From JAKFXL01 sp947085765 (GTDB lineage Bacteria; Pseudomonadota; Gammaproteobacteria; Tenderiales; Tenderiaceae): a stretch of 8,073 nt of DNA. The stretch spans positions 1 through 8,073 of the forward strand of contig CAMTXZ010000195.1 in assembly GCA_947085765.1 (NCBI GenBank), written 5' to 3'. Both the position numbers and the translations under genes were made by a program. Shown piece by piece: positions 1 to 6,237 of this stretch. The notes below the pieces were generated by a model that was not told the DNA's origin, did no database searches, and was given only the letters and a program-made list of their open reading frames with translations. Positions within the stretch are counted from its first letter, which is position 1. Each line of letters starts with the position of its first letter.

Positions 1-1491
1 ATCTACTTCAAAATCGAAGATGGAATGGGTGGTCCGCTGTTGACAGAGAGTCAGTCGCGAGGGCGCAGTCCTGATCGTGAGAATGCAGCAAACTGTTTCT
101 GTGTTGAGCTGTGTATCAAGCAGCCGCTGGTGTGTGAACTTACCGGTCCCACTGGGTGTGTTGCTGAGGAGACAAATCAGGCGGCGGGTTTTAGTTTTGT
201 GCGTGTGCAGGGGAGTGTAAGTGGTGGCGGTTTTGGTAGTTATATTCTGGAGGTTTTGCAAAGTGGGTCGCCTGTGCCGGGGGTGAGCGTGGCATATCCC
301 GGTGGCGGCGGCAGCGGCACTTTGCCTGTTGTGGCGGGTGAGTTGGGTGAGATTAATACTACGTCGCTGATGGATGGCGCGTACACCATTCGGTTGACTG
401 TCTATTCGGCGGCTCCTGGCAAGCCGGTTGTCTGTACTAAAACAGTTGATTTCACGCTGCTTAAAATAGTTGTTTACATGAATAAGGTGGGCAAGATTAC
501 GGTTGATCCTCAGCCACTTGACCCTGCTGCTGAGCTGCGGGTTGCGGGTGTGCCAAAGGCTGTGGGTGGCACTATCAGTGTTGAAGGTGCTGCGTATGTT
601 TACGGTTGCATTGACCGCATGGTTAAAAAGTATGACATTCGTATCCGGCAGGTCACTGCGCCAGGCCTGGAGCCACTACAACCGGCAACGGATGATCCGA
701 TTCCAGCCGGCTGGAGTGTGATCTCCCCTTTGCCGCTGGAGTATACGTTGCCATCGCAATATCAACCGTGGACACGTATTGGCCCTGCTTCACGTGATCT
801 GATTAACAGCTGGAAAACATTTACCACCGGTGGCACAACGTACTATGCGTTGAATGCGGGAAAATGGGCTAGCACCACAAGTGGTCGTTACAGCATGTTG
901 CTGGTTGTTGAGGATACCGCAGTGCCAGCCAGTCACCGTTACTATGATATTCAACATCTCTGGCTCGACAATAAATCAATTTACGATACGGTGCAGATTG
1001 TTAAGTTCCAGCGTCTTGTTGGTGGTGTGTGGAGTGACATTCCTGCGTGTATGGATCTGATGTTGAGCTTTGGCAAGATCCGTATTGTGGGGCTGGCGTG
1101 GGACCCTGTCATTGATGAGGCGTGGTGGCCTCCGGTTGCGCCCAATGATAATTTCAGCCACTACCGTTTGGATTACTGGAAGCAGTTTGGTGCGAGTCAT
1201 CAGCTATTGGGTGATACAAATGTACGGGTGCCGGCATTGCCCGCGTTGCCACCGGTGGTGACACCCACGGTAGCAGATGGGGGTGAGTTGGCGCAGTGGG
1301 ATTTAACGACGCTGGATGCAGGCATTACGCCATCACCATATGTGTCGCCCGCTGATCCGAAGATCTATCGCGGTGAGTCGTGTGCTTATAGTTTGCAGCT
1401 TTTTGGCACTGACTCAACGGCGGTGAATGATAATGGTGCGACCCATTACCGTCATCATCAGGTGGCGGTTAAGATTGTGAATGATTTGTAG
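1..1491 (+). CDS. 3' part of a large Ig-like repeat protein, function unknown (5' partial)
   Basis: The frame is open from the first base. The codons before the internal ATG at 25 read as ordinary protein (IYFKIEDG), and that ATG has no Shine-Dalgarno, so I read this as the C-terminal 496 residues of a longer protein. Numbering from the ATG at 25, a cysteine cluster (C24, C26, C30, C37, C45) comes first. Three segments follow (about 58-150, 182-317 and 350-488). Each begins with a V/I-x-G strand, has a Y-x-L/I strand, then a glycine turn and an alternating hydrophobic strand (AYTIRLTVYS, RYSMLLVVED, AYSLQLFGTD). This is the pattern of tandem Ig-like beta-sandwich domains, often seen in exported, surface or appendage proteins. 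A glycine loop (GGGGSG) lies near residue 95. The family is not recognised. Export is inferred, because the N-terminus is not visible. A tail-like or injection-system appendage part is an alternative. The terminator at 1511 closes the transcript. Confidence 0.75.
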   Translation: MYFKIEDGMGGPLLTESQSRGRSPDRENAANCFCVELCIKQPLVCELTGPTGCVAEETNQAAGFSFVRVQGSVSGGGFGSYILEVLQSGSPVPGVSVAYPGGGGSGTLPVVAGELGEINTTSLMDGAYTIRLTVYSAAPGKPVVCTKTVDFTLLKIVVYMNKVGKITVDPQPLDPAAELRVAGVPKAVGGTISVEGAAYVYGCIDRMVKKYDIRIRQVTAPGLEPLQPATDDPIPAGWSVISPLPLEYTLPSQYQPWTRIGPASRDLINSWKTFTTGGTTYYALNAGKWASTTSGRYSMLLVVEDTAVPASHRYYDIQHLWLDNKSIYDTVQIVKFQRLVGGVWSDIPACMDLMLSFGKIRIVGLAWDPVIDEAWWPPVAPNDNFSHYRLDYWKQFGASHQLLGDTNVRVPALPALPPVVTPTVADGGELAQWDLTTLDAGITPSPYVSPADPKIYRGESCAYSLQLFGTDSTAVNDNGATHYRHHQVAVKIVNDL

Positions 1492-1510
1492 CTGTTGATT
1501 TGGTTGTTAT

Positions 1511-1544
1511 GCCATTCCGATGACTGTCGGAATGGCTTTTTTTT
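1511..1544 (+). terminator. Rho-independent terminator of the Ig-like protein gene
   Basis: A perfect 10-bp stem (GCCATTCCGA at 1511-1520 with TCGGAATGGC at 1527-1536) with a 6-nt loop is followed by eight T (1537-1544), 20 nt after the plus-strand stop. Read on the minus strand, the hairpin is preceded by A residues and followed by ATAACAACC. It therefore lacks a U-tract for the converging serB transcript, although the stem could still protect that RNA's 3' end. Confidence 0.92.
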
Positions 1545-1549
1545 AATTG

Positions 1550-2392
1550 TTACTGGGGGATGTCGAGTAGTCCGAGCACACCCTCTAACCCACAGTGGTT
1601 AAGCGCACTGTGTGCCTCTTGTTGTACTTTTGGTTTGGCGTGGTAGGCGATGCTGAGTCCCGCCTCTTTCATCATCATTAAATCGTTGGCGCCATCGCCC
1701 ATCGCAACGGCTTGTGACGGTTTTATGCCTAGTTCTTTGCATTTTTCCAGCAGGAGTTCGGCCTTTGCTGCGGCACCGATAATGCGGCCGTGAATTTCAC
1801 CCGTGAGTTTTCCATCTTTAAATTCGAGGGTATTGGCAAGTGTGTAGTCAAGGCCAAGGCGCGTCTTTAATTTTTCGGTGAAGTAGGTGAAGCCGCCAGA
1901 GACCAGTGCGGTTTTGATGCCGCGTGATTTGAGTCCGGCGATCATTTTTTCTGCGCCGGGGTTGGGGCGTAACCGTTGGTTGTAGACGTGCTCAAGCGCA
2001 TCCTCTTGCAGGCCGGTGAGCAGGGCGATGCGACGGCGTAATGAGGTTTCGAAATCGATCTCGCCACGCATCGCTGCCTCGGTGATCTCTGATACTTGTG
2101 GTTTGACGTTGATGAAGTCGGCGATTTCATCGATGCATTCGATGTTGATCAGGGTTGAATCCATGTCGGTGACCAGCAGCTTTACTGTGTGTGCATCAAA
2201 GCCGTCGGGCAGTAGATTGATATCGAAATCCTCCTGGCTGCGATGCTGTTCTAGCTGTTGTGGATTGACATCACCATCTACCTGGACGCGGTAGTAGCCT
2301 TTGCCTTCAAACAGCATGCCGTTGAACTGTTCGCTCAGCGCCTCTGCTTCGTGAATGGTTAGACGTGGGCCTTGCAGTACTAGAGTTGCCAT
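1550..2392 (-). CDS. serB: Phosphoserine phosphatase SerB
   Basis: This cytoplasmic HAD-superfamily phosphatase hydrolyses O-phospho-L-serine to serine, the last step of serine biosynthesis from 3-phosphoglycerate, and requires Mg2+. All HAD motifs are visible in the 280 residues. Motif I is DMDST, with nucleophile D76 and acid/base D78. Motif II is SGGF, with S165. The motif III lysine is K210 in AAAKAE. Motif IV is GDGAND, with D233 and D237. E85, after motif I, fits the substrate-binding glutamate of SerB enzymes, and the helical cap follows at about 88-145. The N-terminal 65-70 residues form a short accessory region, so this is a compact form (E. coli SerB is about 322 residues). The ATG start has a modest GAAGG 10 nt upstream. 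It lies downstream of and co-directional with the AsmA-family gene, but a 175-nt gap with a stem-loop and a weak promoter candidate suggests separate transcription. The identification is firm. Confidence 0.97.
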   Translation of the reverse strand: MATLVLQGPRLTIHEAEALSEQFNGMLFEGKGYYRVQVDGDVNPQQLEQHRSQEDFDINLLPDGFDAHTVKLLVTDMDSTLINIECIDEIADFINVKPQVSEITEAAMRGEIDFETSLRRRIALLTGLQEDALEHVYNQRLRPNPGAEKMIAGLKSRGIKTALVSGGFTYFTEKLKTRLGLDYTLANTLEFKDGKLTGEIHGRIIGAAAKAELLLEKCKELGIKPSQAVAMGDGANDLMMMKEAGLSIAYHAKPKVQQEAHSALNHCGLEGVLGLLDIPQ

Positions 2393-2433
2393 GGAGTGTT
2401 TGCCTTCAAATGTGTGTGCGAATTAGATGGCGC

Positions 2434-2462
2434 ATTTTCCCACAGTGGCGAGCTTTGGGCAA
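2434..2462 (-). promoter_or_regulatory. serB: Weak candidate sigma70 promoter for serB
   Basis: On the minus strand TTGCCC (2457-2462) is separated by 17 nt from GAAAAT (2434-2439). Each hexamer matches the consensus at 4 of 6 positions, and the -10 ends about 41 nt upstream of the serB ATG. A short palindrome CCAC-A-GTGG (2440-2448) lies in the spacer. This is pattern matching only; position and spacing are right, but the match is weak. Confidence 0.3.
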
Positions 2463-2509
2463 AAGCGGTAGATGGCCGTGGCGAGTGATGCAATCTATCG
2501 ATCGTGATG

Positions 2510-2553
2510 ACTCCCCCACTTGTGGTTAAACAGGCTCACCACAACGGAGGAGT
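2510..2553 (-). terminator. Long stem-loop in the asmA-serB gap, possible 3'-end structure
   Basis: Plus-strand arms ACTCCCCCACTTGTGGT (2510-2526) and ACCACAACGGAGGAGT (2538-2553) pair through 7 bp next to an 11-nt loop. After a small bulge, a further stem of about 8 pairs with one wobble follows. On the minus strand the structure begins 14 nt after the AsmA-family stop codon, where a transcript end would be expected. No U-run follows it, so it is not a canonical intrinsic terminator. It may be a 3'-end-stabilising or Rho-associated hairpin. The rest of the 175-nt gap shows only the weak serB promoter candidate. Confidence 0.45.
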
Positions 2554-2567
2554 TAATTAGCGTCTTC

Positions 2568-4934
2568 CTAGCGGTTGAACAGCCCTTTAAGTTTTTCCTC
2601 TGCATTTTCCCCGGCTTTATCTTTTAGCTGCTGTTTTTCTGCCTCCAACTTTTGACGGACGGCCTCTTTTTCTGCTTGCAGCTTGGCGTCGACATCGGAC
2701 TTGAGCCTAGTCTTTTCCTGTTGCAGTTTTTCATTGAGCTGGGCCTTCTCCTGGTCGAGTTTTGCCTTCAGCTCGGCTTTGCTTTGTGAGAGTTTATCTT
2801 TGAGCATCTCGTCATATTGCAGATCAAACTTGGGTGCGCTGAAGGGGCCGTTGATGCGCACGGGAATGGTGAGTCCTTTAAGTGCGTTGATATCGGCACC
2901 ACCTTCACCGGTGGCGCTGCCGACAATTTTGGCGGTGATCATATAGTCGAGAGTTGTCTGTACCAGGTCGATGGTGCCGGCGCCGTTGATGCGGGCGAAG
3001 GGGGCTTTGGCGTCCAGGTCGTTACCAGTGACAATGCCGTTGTTAACCAGGAAGGTGCCCTTCACTTCGCTGAAGTCGGTGGGTTTGTCGGCATTGTCGC
3101 TGAGCTTTTCACCTTTGAGTTTGGCGCGCGCCTCACGCGCCTTGCCAGCGATGTTGAGTCCCTTCATGGCGATGTTGGCGAAGCTGAGGTTGATGTTGCC
3201 GTTGAGTGTTTTGGTGATCTCATCGGCGCTGTGGCCCTGGGCGGTGAGGGCGAGATTGAGTGTGCCTTTACCGCTGACCATGTCGTCATTCATGAAGTCT
3301 TTAAGCAGTGGTCCGGCCTGAATATTTTGCAGTGACTCCTGGAGTGTGAATTTTGGTATGGCGCCACGGGCGTCGAGTGTGGTGTCGCCTTCGTAACTGC
3401 CCTGGTAGAGCTGGGCAGTGATGGGCGCGAGTTTGATGACGCCATCTTTGGCCTTGATGGTGGTGTGAATCTCATCGAGGCGCAGGTTGGATATCTTCAG
3501 TTTGCCGATGTTGGCCTTGCCGTCGATGTCGAGGTTGCGCAGCAGCTCCATCGGTAGTTGTGCGGCGGCGGCTGCACCGCTGCTGGCAGTGGGGGCGGGT
3601 GCGGGGTTTTTACCACTGGTGGTGCTAGTCTCGCTGGGCGGAGCCAAGTAACGGTCGGCGTCGATGGCATCGAGGCTGAGCTGATAACGCACGGCGGGCA
3701 GTGGTTTGTCGGCGCTGAGTTCGGCGTCTATCGAGCCTTTTAGTGTGGTCTCATCAAGGGTGAGTTTGAGTGGTTTGATGTGAATGGAGTTGGGGGTGGT
3801 ATTGACCAGTGTCAGCTCCAGCGCAGCCTTGTTGAGCACCTTGGGGTCGGCGGTGACGGGCGCGGCGATGGCCATATTTTTAAAGAGTGTGCGTGGACTG
3901 AATTCGGCGATGCGCAGGTTGCCGTTGAGCAGTGGTGTCTCCATGATATTGCTGGCGCTGATCATGCCCTGAATGTCGAGGCCGTAGCTGCTGAGTTTTA
4001 AGTTGTTGAGCTGTGCGGTCTGTTCTTGCAGATTGGCGTTGATGTCGGCGCTGAGTTGCAGTGCGGCCTTGCCACCGGGCAGCGCGGGGTTGGTGATGTT
4101 GGCCGTCAGTGTGGTGGGGCTGAGGCTGTAGCGTTGGCCGGGCAGATCGATGTCGATGCTGCTGTTGAGTGTGAGCTGGCCACTGCTATTGAAGCCATTG
4201 CTCTTGGCATCGGGGCTGTTGAAGTCAAACGTAAGGTGCAGGTTTTCAAGGCGGTGCTGTTCAAATTTTTGCATGTCGGCAATCACATGCACCTTGATGC
4301 CGAGTGTGCCGTTGATGTTGGGTTTGCTGCTGCTGAGTTTGCTGTTGAGTTCAATGTCGATGGGGGCGTTGAGTGCAACAGGGCCGGTGGTGAGGTCGAG
4401 CGCCTCGACGGCGTAACGTGCGCCGCTGGCGCGATCGTCGTAGACCACCTGGGCATCGGTGATGGCAAGGCCGCCGATGACAAGGGCGGCAAGTTTGGCG
4501 GACTCACTTGTTGGCGACTCTTCGACGGCGGCTGTTCTGTCACCTGTGGCCAGATCACTCCAGTTATTGCTGCCATCTTCGGCAATGGTCAGGTTGAGCC
4601 GTAGCCCTTGCAGGGTGACGGTCTTCATCTCCACTTCGCTTTTGAGTAGTGGCAGGAGCTTGAGTTTTACCTCGGCCCCTTCGATGCGGGCGAAGGGCTG
4701 ATCACCAAAACCAGTCGCGTTGCTGAGCTGCATGGCCCCCAGCTCCATGCCGATCCAGGGGAAGAGCGAGAGTTTGATGTCGCCTTCGATGGTGAGGTCG
4801 CGCCCTGTTGCCTCTTTGGCGGCTTGGCTGATCTGCGGTTTGTAGTCGTTGAGATCGACCAAAAACGGAATGATGATGATCAGTGCGATCAGCAGGCCAA
4901 CGGTGATGCCGAGGTATTTGAGCAGTTTGGACAT
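2568..4934 (-). CDS. AsmA-family inner-membrane-anchored envelope protein with coiled-coil tail
   Basis: AsmA-family proteins are anchored in the inner membrane and extend a beta-rich groove through the periplasm. They are linked to outer-membrane assembly and lipid homeostasis. Here a short cytoplasmic MSKLLKYLG is followed by one membrane helix of about 20 residues (GITVGLLIALIIIIPFL) and the family hallmark DLNDYKPQI. About 680 residues of beta-strand-rich AsmA domain follow, ending in an AsmA_2-like part (KGTLNLALTAQG, NGNINLSFANIAMKGLNI). A Pro/Ala/Ser/Thr linker lies about 410 residues into the chain, and the last 75-80 residues are a charged coiled coil. I chose the ATG at 4934 (788 residues) because the family usually begins just before the membrane helix. 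An ATG at 4949 and a TTG at 5000 are also in frame, and none has a clear Shine-Dalgarno. The gene is divergent from the small membrane-protein genes at 5076 and upstream of serB. The family is secure; the exact paralogue and its lipid cargo are not. Confidence 0.9.
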   Translation of the reverse strand: MSKLLKYLGITVGLLIALIIIIPFLVDLNDYKPQISQAAKEATGRDLTIEGDIKLSLFPWIGMELGAMQLSNATGFGDQPFARIEGAEVKLKLLPLLKSEVEMKTVTLQGLRLNLTIAEDGSNNWSDLATGDRTAAVEESPTSESAKLAALVIGGLAITDAQVVYDDRASGARYAVEALDLTTGPVALNAPIDIELNSKLSSSKPNINGTLGIKVHVIADMQKFEQHRLENLHLTFDFNSPDAKSNGFNSSGQLTLNSSIDIDLPGQRYSLSPTTLTANITNPALPGGKAALQLSADINANLQEQTAQLNNLKLSSYGLDIQGMISASNIMETPLLNGNLRIAEFSPRTLFKNMAIAAPVTADPKVLNKAALELTLVNTTPNSIHIKPLKLTLDETTLKGSIDAELSADKPLPAVRYQLSLDAIDADRYLAPPSETSTTSGKNPAPAPTASSGAAAAAQLPMELLRNLDIDGKANIGKLKISNLRLDEIHTTIKAKDGVIKLAPITAQLYQGSYEGDTTLDARGAIPKFTLQESLQNIQAGPLLKDFMNDDMVSGKGTLNLALTAQGHSADEITKTLNGNINLSFANIAMKGLNIAGKAREARAKLKGEKLSDNADKPTDFSEVKGTFLVNNGIVTGNDLDAKAPFARINGAGTIDLVQTTLDYMITAKIVGSATGEGGADINALKGLTIPVRINGPFSAPKFDLQYDEMLKDKLSQSKAELKAKLDQEKAQLNEKLQQEKTRLKSDVDAKLQAEKEAVRQKLEAEKQQLKDKAGENAEEKLKGLFNR
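2619..2795 (-). repeat. Five 11-residue (hendecad) coiled-coil repeats at the AsmA-family C-terminus
   Basis: Consecutive 11-residue units follow K-L-x-x-x-K-x-x-[L/V]-x-x: KLSQSKAELKA, KLDQEKAQLNE, KLQQEKTRLKS, a four-residue insert DVDA, then KLQAEKEAVRQ and KLEAEKQQLKD. The spacing is 11, not 7, as in hendecad coiled coils. The 4-residue insert makes a 15-residue step, which coiled coils also tolerate. This is a protein-level repeat inside the coding region. Confidence 0.8.
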
Positions 4935-5034
4935 GGTGATAATTTTCATCTGGAAGGTGGGGATGACTGTAAGGTACCTGATAACGGCATGGAGGGCCAA
5001 GGGTATGGGGGGCCAAAGAGGCCATGTTATGCTG

Positions 5035-5057
5035 CGCTGCGTAAATTTTTAGCAGCG
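5035..5057. promoter_or_regulatory. Near-perfect inverted repeat in the divergent intergenic region
   Basis: CGCTGC-G-TAAA (5035-5045) and TTTAGCAGCG (5048-5057) are inverted copies around a central TT, apart from one extra G at 5041. It ends 18 nt before the ATG at 5076 and 8 nt before its Shine-Dalgarno. It could be an operator for a dimeric regulator acting on either divergent gene, or a leader hairpin for the plus-strand gene. The remainder of the gap (4935-5075) contains no promoter I would defend; TATGCT at 5028-5033 lacks a matching -35. Confidence 0.4.
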
Positions 5058-5064
5058 ATATGAC

Positions 5065-5069
5065 GAGGG
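5065..5069 (+). promoter_or_regulatory. Shine-Dalgarno of the zinc-ribbon membrane protein
   Basis: GAGGG lies 6 nt upstream of the ATG at 5076, which fixes that start codon. Confidence 0.7.
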
Positions 5070-5075
5070 TTATAA

Positions 5076-5483
5076 ATGGCTGAGATCAGAGAAGATTCGA
5101 TTGCACTTAAGAGCGAGGCGGGTCTGGGTGCGGGCACGCTCTATTCCGAGTTGCCCACCTCGGGGGAGCGGTTGGCGCGGGCGGGCAAAGTCCTGGCGCT
5201 CTGCTGGGGGCTGGCGGTGGCGGCTGTTTTTATCCCTATTGTTCATTTCTTTCTGGTGCCGTTGTTTCTCATTGCCGGGCCAGTGATGGCGTTTCAGAAA
5301 TATCGGGTGACAGAGCTGGCCCTGAAGGCCGATGGTCTCTGCCCTGAGTGTCAGGCGCAGGTCTCGATTGTCCTGGAACCGGCGGATCGTCTGCCCAAAT
5401 GGAGCTATTGCCCGGCCTGCAACAAGCCGGTGCAGCTGGTGTATCATACAACCCCGGATTTTGCGGTGAAGAGTGAAGGTTAG
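5076..5483 (+). CDS. Two-helix membrane protein with cytoplasmic zinc ribbon, function unknown
   Basis: The protein has 135 residues. A soluble N-terminal stretch (1-37) carries R32, R35 and K38. A hydrophobic hairpin of about 35 residues (39-73) has a proline at the turn (P54) and reads as two membrane helices. The C-terminal domain has four cysteines in two CPxC knuckles, CPEC (C89, C92) and CPAC (C112, C115), 19 residues apart, typical of a zinc ribbon. Basic residues on both sides of the hairpin (K75, R77) put both termini and the ribbon in the cytoplasm by the positive-inside rule. No catalytic motif is visible. The start is supported by GAGGG 6 nt upstream. The stop is only 3 nt before the next small ORF, so the two are very likely cotranscribed and translationally coupled. 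It could be a regulatory or assembly adaptor at the membrane; I do not recognise the family. Confidence 0.88.
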   Translation: MAEIREDSIALKSEAGLGAGTLYSELPTSGERLARAGKVLALCWGLAVAAVFIPIVHFFLVPLFLIAGPVMAFQKYRVTELALKADGLCPECQAQVSIVLEPADRLPKWSYCPACNKPVQLVYHTTPDFAVKSEG

Positions 5484-5486
5484 GTT

Positions 5487-5588
5487 ATGCGGTTAACAAT
5501 GGCGTTTATAGTGATAGGCATGATGGTGGTGGGTGGTACGGCGTCGATTACCTTGCTGCTCTACCTGCTTGGAATTATCGGTCAGTAA
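5487..5588 (+). CDS. 33-residue single-helix membrane peptide, coupled to the upstream gene
   Basis: A short ORF encodes MRLTMAFIVIGM followed by MVVGGTASITLLLYLLGIIGQ. It is almost entirely hydrophobic from residue 5 to 31, with a single basic residue (R2) at the N-terminus, as expected for one membrane helix with a cytoplasmic N-terminus. A Shine-Dalgarno GAAGG (5475-5479) lies 7 nt before the ATG and overlaps the end of the upstream gene, whose TAG is only 3 nt away. Placement, ribosome site and composition together argue for a real small membrane protein, perhaps a partner of the upstream two-helix protein. There is no homology evidence, and a chance hydrophobic ORF cannot be excluded. 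Confidence 0.6.
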   Translation: MRLTMAFIVIGMMVVGGTASITLLLYLLGIIGQ

Positions 5589-5676
5589 TCACCCCCCGTT
5601 ACTTGCTATTACCCCCTTGAGCGGCTTTCCTTGTAGTGACAGGTTTACTGTTTGGATAGTGTGTAGAGAGTTCACT

Positions 5677-5683
5677 AAGGAGG
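5677..5683 (+). promoter_or_regulatory. Near-perfect Shine-Dalgarno deciding the host-attachment gene start
   Basis: AAGGAGG lies 8 nt before the ATG at 5692 and is close to the full anti-Shine-Dalgarno complement. It fixes the start at 5692 instead of the in-frame GTG at 5533, which would overlap the small membrane-peptide gene. It suggests efficient translation. The 103-nt gap before it (5589-5691) shows no convincing promoter. Confidence 0.9.
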
Positions 5684-5691
5684 GTACGACA

Positions 5692-6168
5692 ATGAGTGAC
5701 TACTGTGTGGTTGTTGCAGATAGCGTCAGGGCGCGTCTGTTTTCTCTGGATGAGGCGGCTATCGGTGCGGGCGGCCCCGATCTTGTTGAAATTGCCGATC
5801 TCATCAATCCCGATCTGGCGGCCGAGGCGCTCAGGGGTGATGAAAAGTCTGGCCATAACGTTGCCTCGGCAAGCAGTGGCTCCCACGGTTTTGAAGATCA
5901 CCGTGATAGCCATCGGCGTGAGAGCGAACGTCGCTTTGCCAAACAGGTGGCGGCAGAAGCCGCTACGGCGGTAAAGCATGAGAGGGCAGGTTGCCTGGTG
6001 GTGGTGGCAGAGTCCCGGATGCTAAGTCAGCTGCGCGACGCGTTGAATCTGCCTGTCACCGTGCTGGTCAGCGAGGTGGCCAAGGATTTGACCGAGCTGG
6101 CGCCACAGGAGCTGCATGCCCGTCTGGCGGCGGTTGATGCCTTGCCGGGCAGGCAGATCCCGGCATAA
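5692..6168 (+). CDS. Host-attachment-family protein (Host_attach, PF10116-like)
   Basis: The 158-residue cytoplasmic-looking protein has no signal peptide or membrane helix. It matches the family called 'protein required for attachment to host cells', named from Agrobacterium but widespread in free-living bacteria. Visible landmarks are the N-terminal strand with CVVVADSVRARLF, the LVEIADLINPD segment, a low-complexity Gly/Ser/His stretch at about 52-70, the RRESERRFAKQVA helix, the hydrophobic strand CLVVVAESRMLSQLRDAL, and the closing VAKDLTELAPQELHARL. That order and ending are characteristic of the family. The biochemical role is not established, so the name should not be taken as evidence of host interaction here. 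It has its own strong ribosome-binding site and terminator and appears monocistronic, although readthrough from the small membrane-protein genes 103 nt upstream is possible. Confidence 0.85.
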   Translation: MSDYCVVVADSVRARLFSLDEAAIGAGGPDLVEIADLINPDLAAEALRGDEKSGHNVASASSGSHGFEDHRDSHRRESERRFAKQVAAEAATAVKHERAGCLVVVAESRMLSQLRDALNLPVTVLVSEVAKDLTELAPQELHARLAAVDALPGRQIPA

Positions 6169-6192
6169 ATTTTCCTGTTATTCGAACCGATA

Positions 6193-6218
6193 GCCTCGCC
6201 TGACGGCGGGGCTTTTTT
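6193..6218 (+). terminator. Rho-independent terminator of the host-attachment-family gene
   Basis: GCCTCGCC (6193-6200) pairs with GGCGGGGC (6205-6212) through 8 bp including one T-G wobble, with a TGAC tetraloop and six T after it (6213-6218), 24 nt beyond the stop. On the minus strand no T-run follows the stem, so it serves mainly the plus-strand gene. Confidence 0.88.
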
Positions 6219-6237
6219 ATGTGTGAATGGGGGTGGC

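Noticed and set aside
301..330. GGGGSG stretch resembling an engineered linker
   Set aside because: It lies within a natural glycine-rich loop of the Ig-like domain, and nothing around it suggests a synthetic construct.
2817..3335. Plus-strand 172-residue open frame opposite the AsmA-family gene
   Set aside because: It is antisense to a clearly conserved gene, has valine/glycine-rich composition from the complementary strand, and has no recognisable domain.
4026..4604. Plus-strand 192-residue open frame opposite the AsmA-family gene
   Set aside because: It is a shadow of the real minus-strand coding frame, with low-complexity composition and no motif.
4935..5000. TTG start at 5000 (or ATG at 4949) for the AsmA-family protein
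   Set aside because: Both would add residues before the usual short cytoplasmic start. Neither has a Shine-Dalgarno, although the ATG at 4934 also lacks a good one, so this is a preference and not proof.
5631..5660. Possible promoter TTGTAG / GATAGT upstream of the host-attachment-family gene
   Set aside because: The -35 matches only 3 of 6 positions and the spacing is 18, which is too weak to annotate.
5533..5691. In-frame GTG extension of the host-attachment-family gene to 5533
   Set aside because: The extra 53 residues are not family-like, the extension overlaps the small membrane-peptide gene, and the strong Shine-Dalgarno places the start at 5692.
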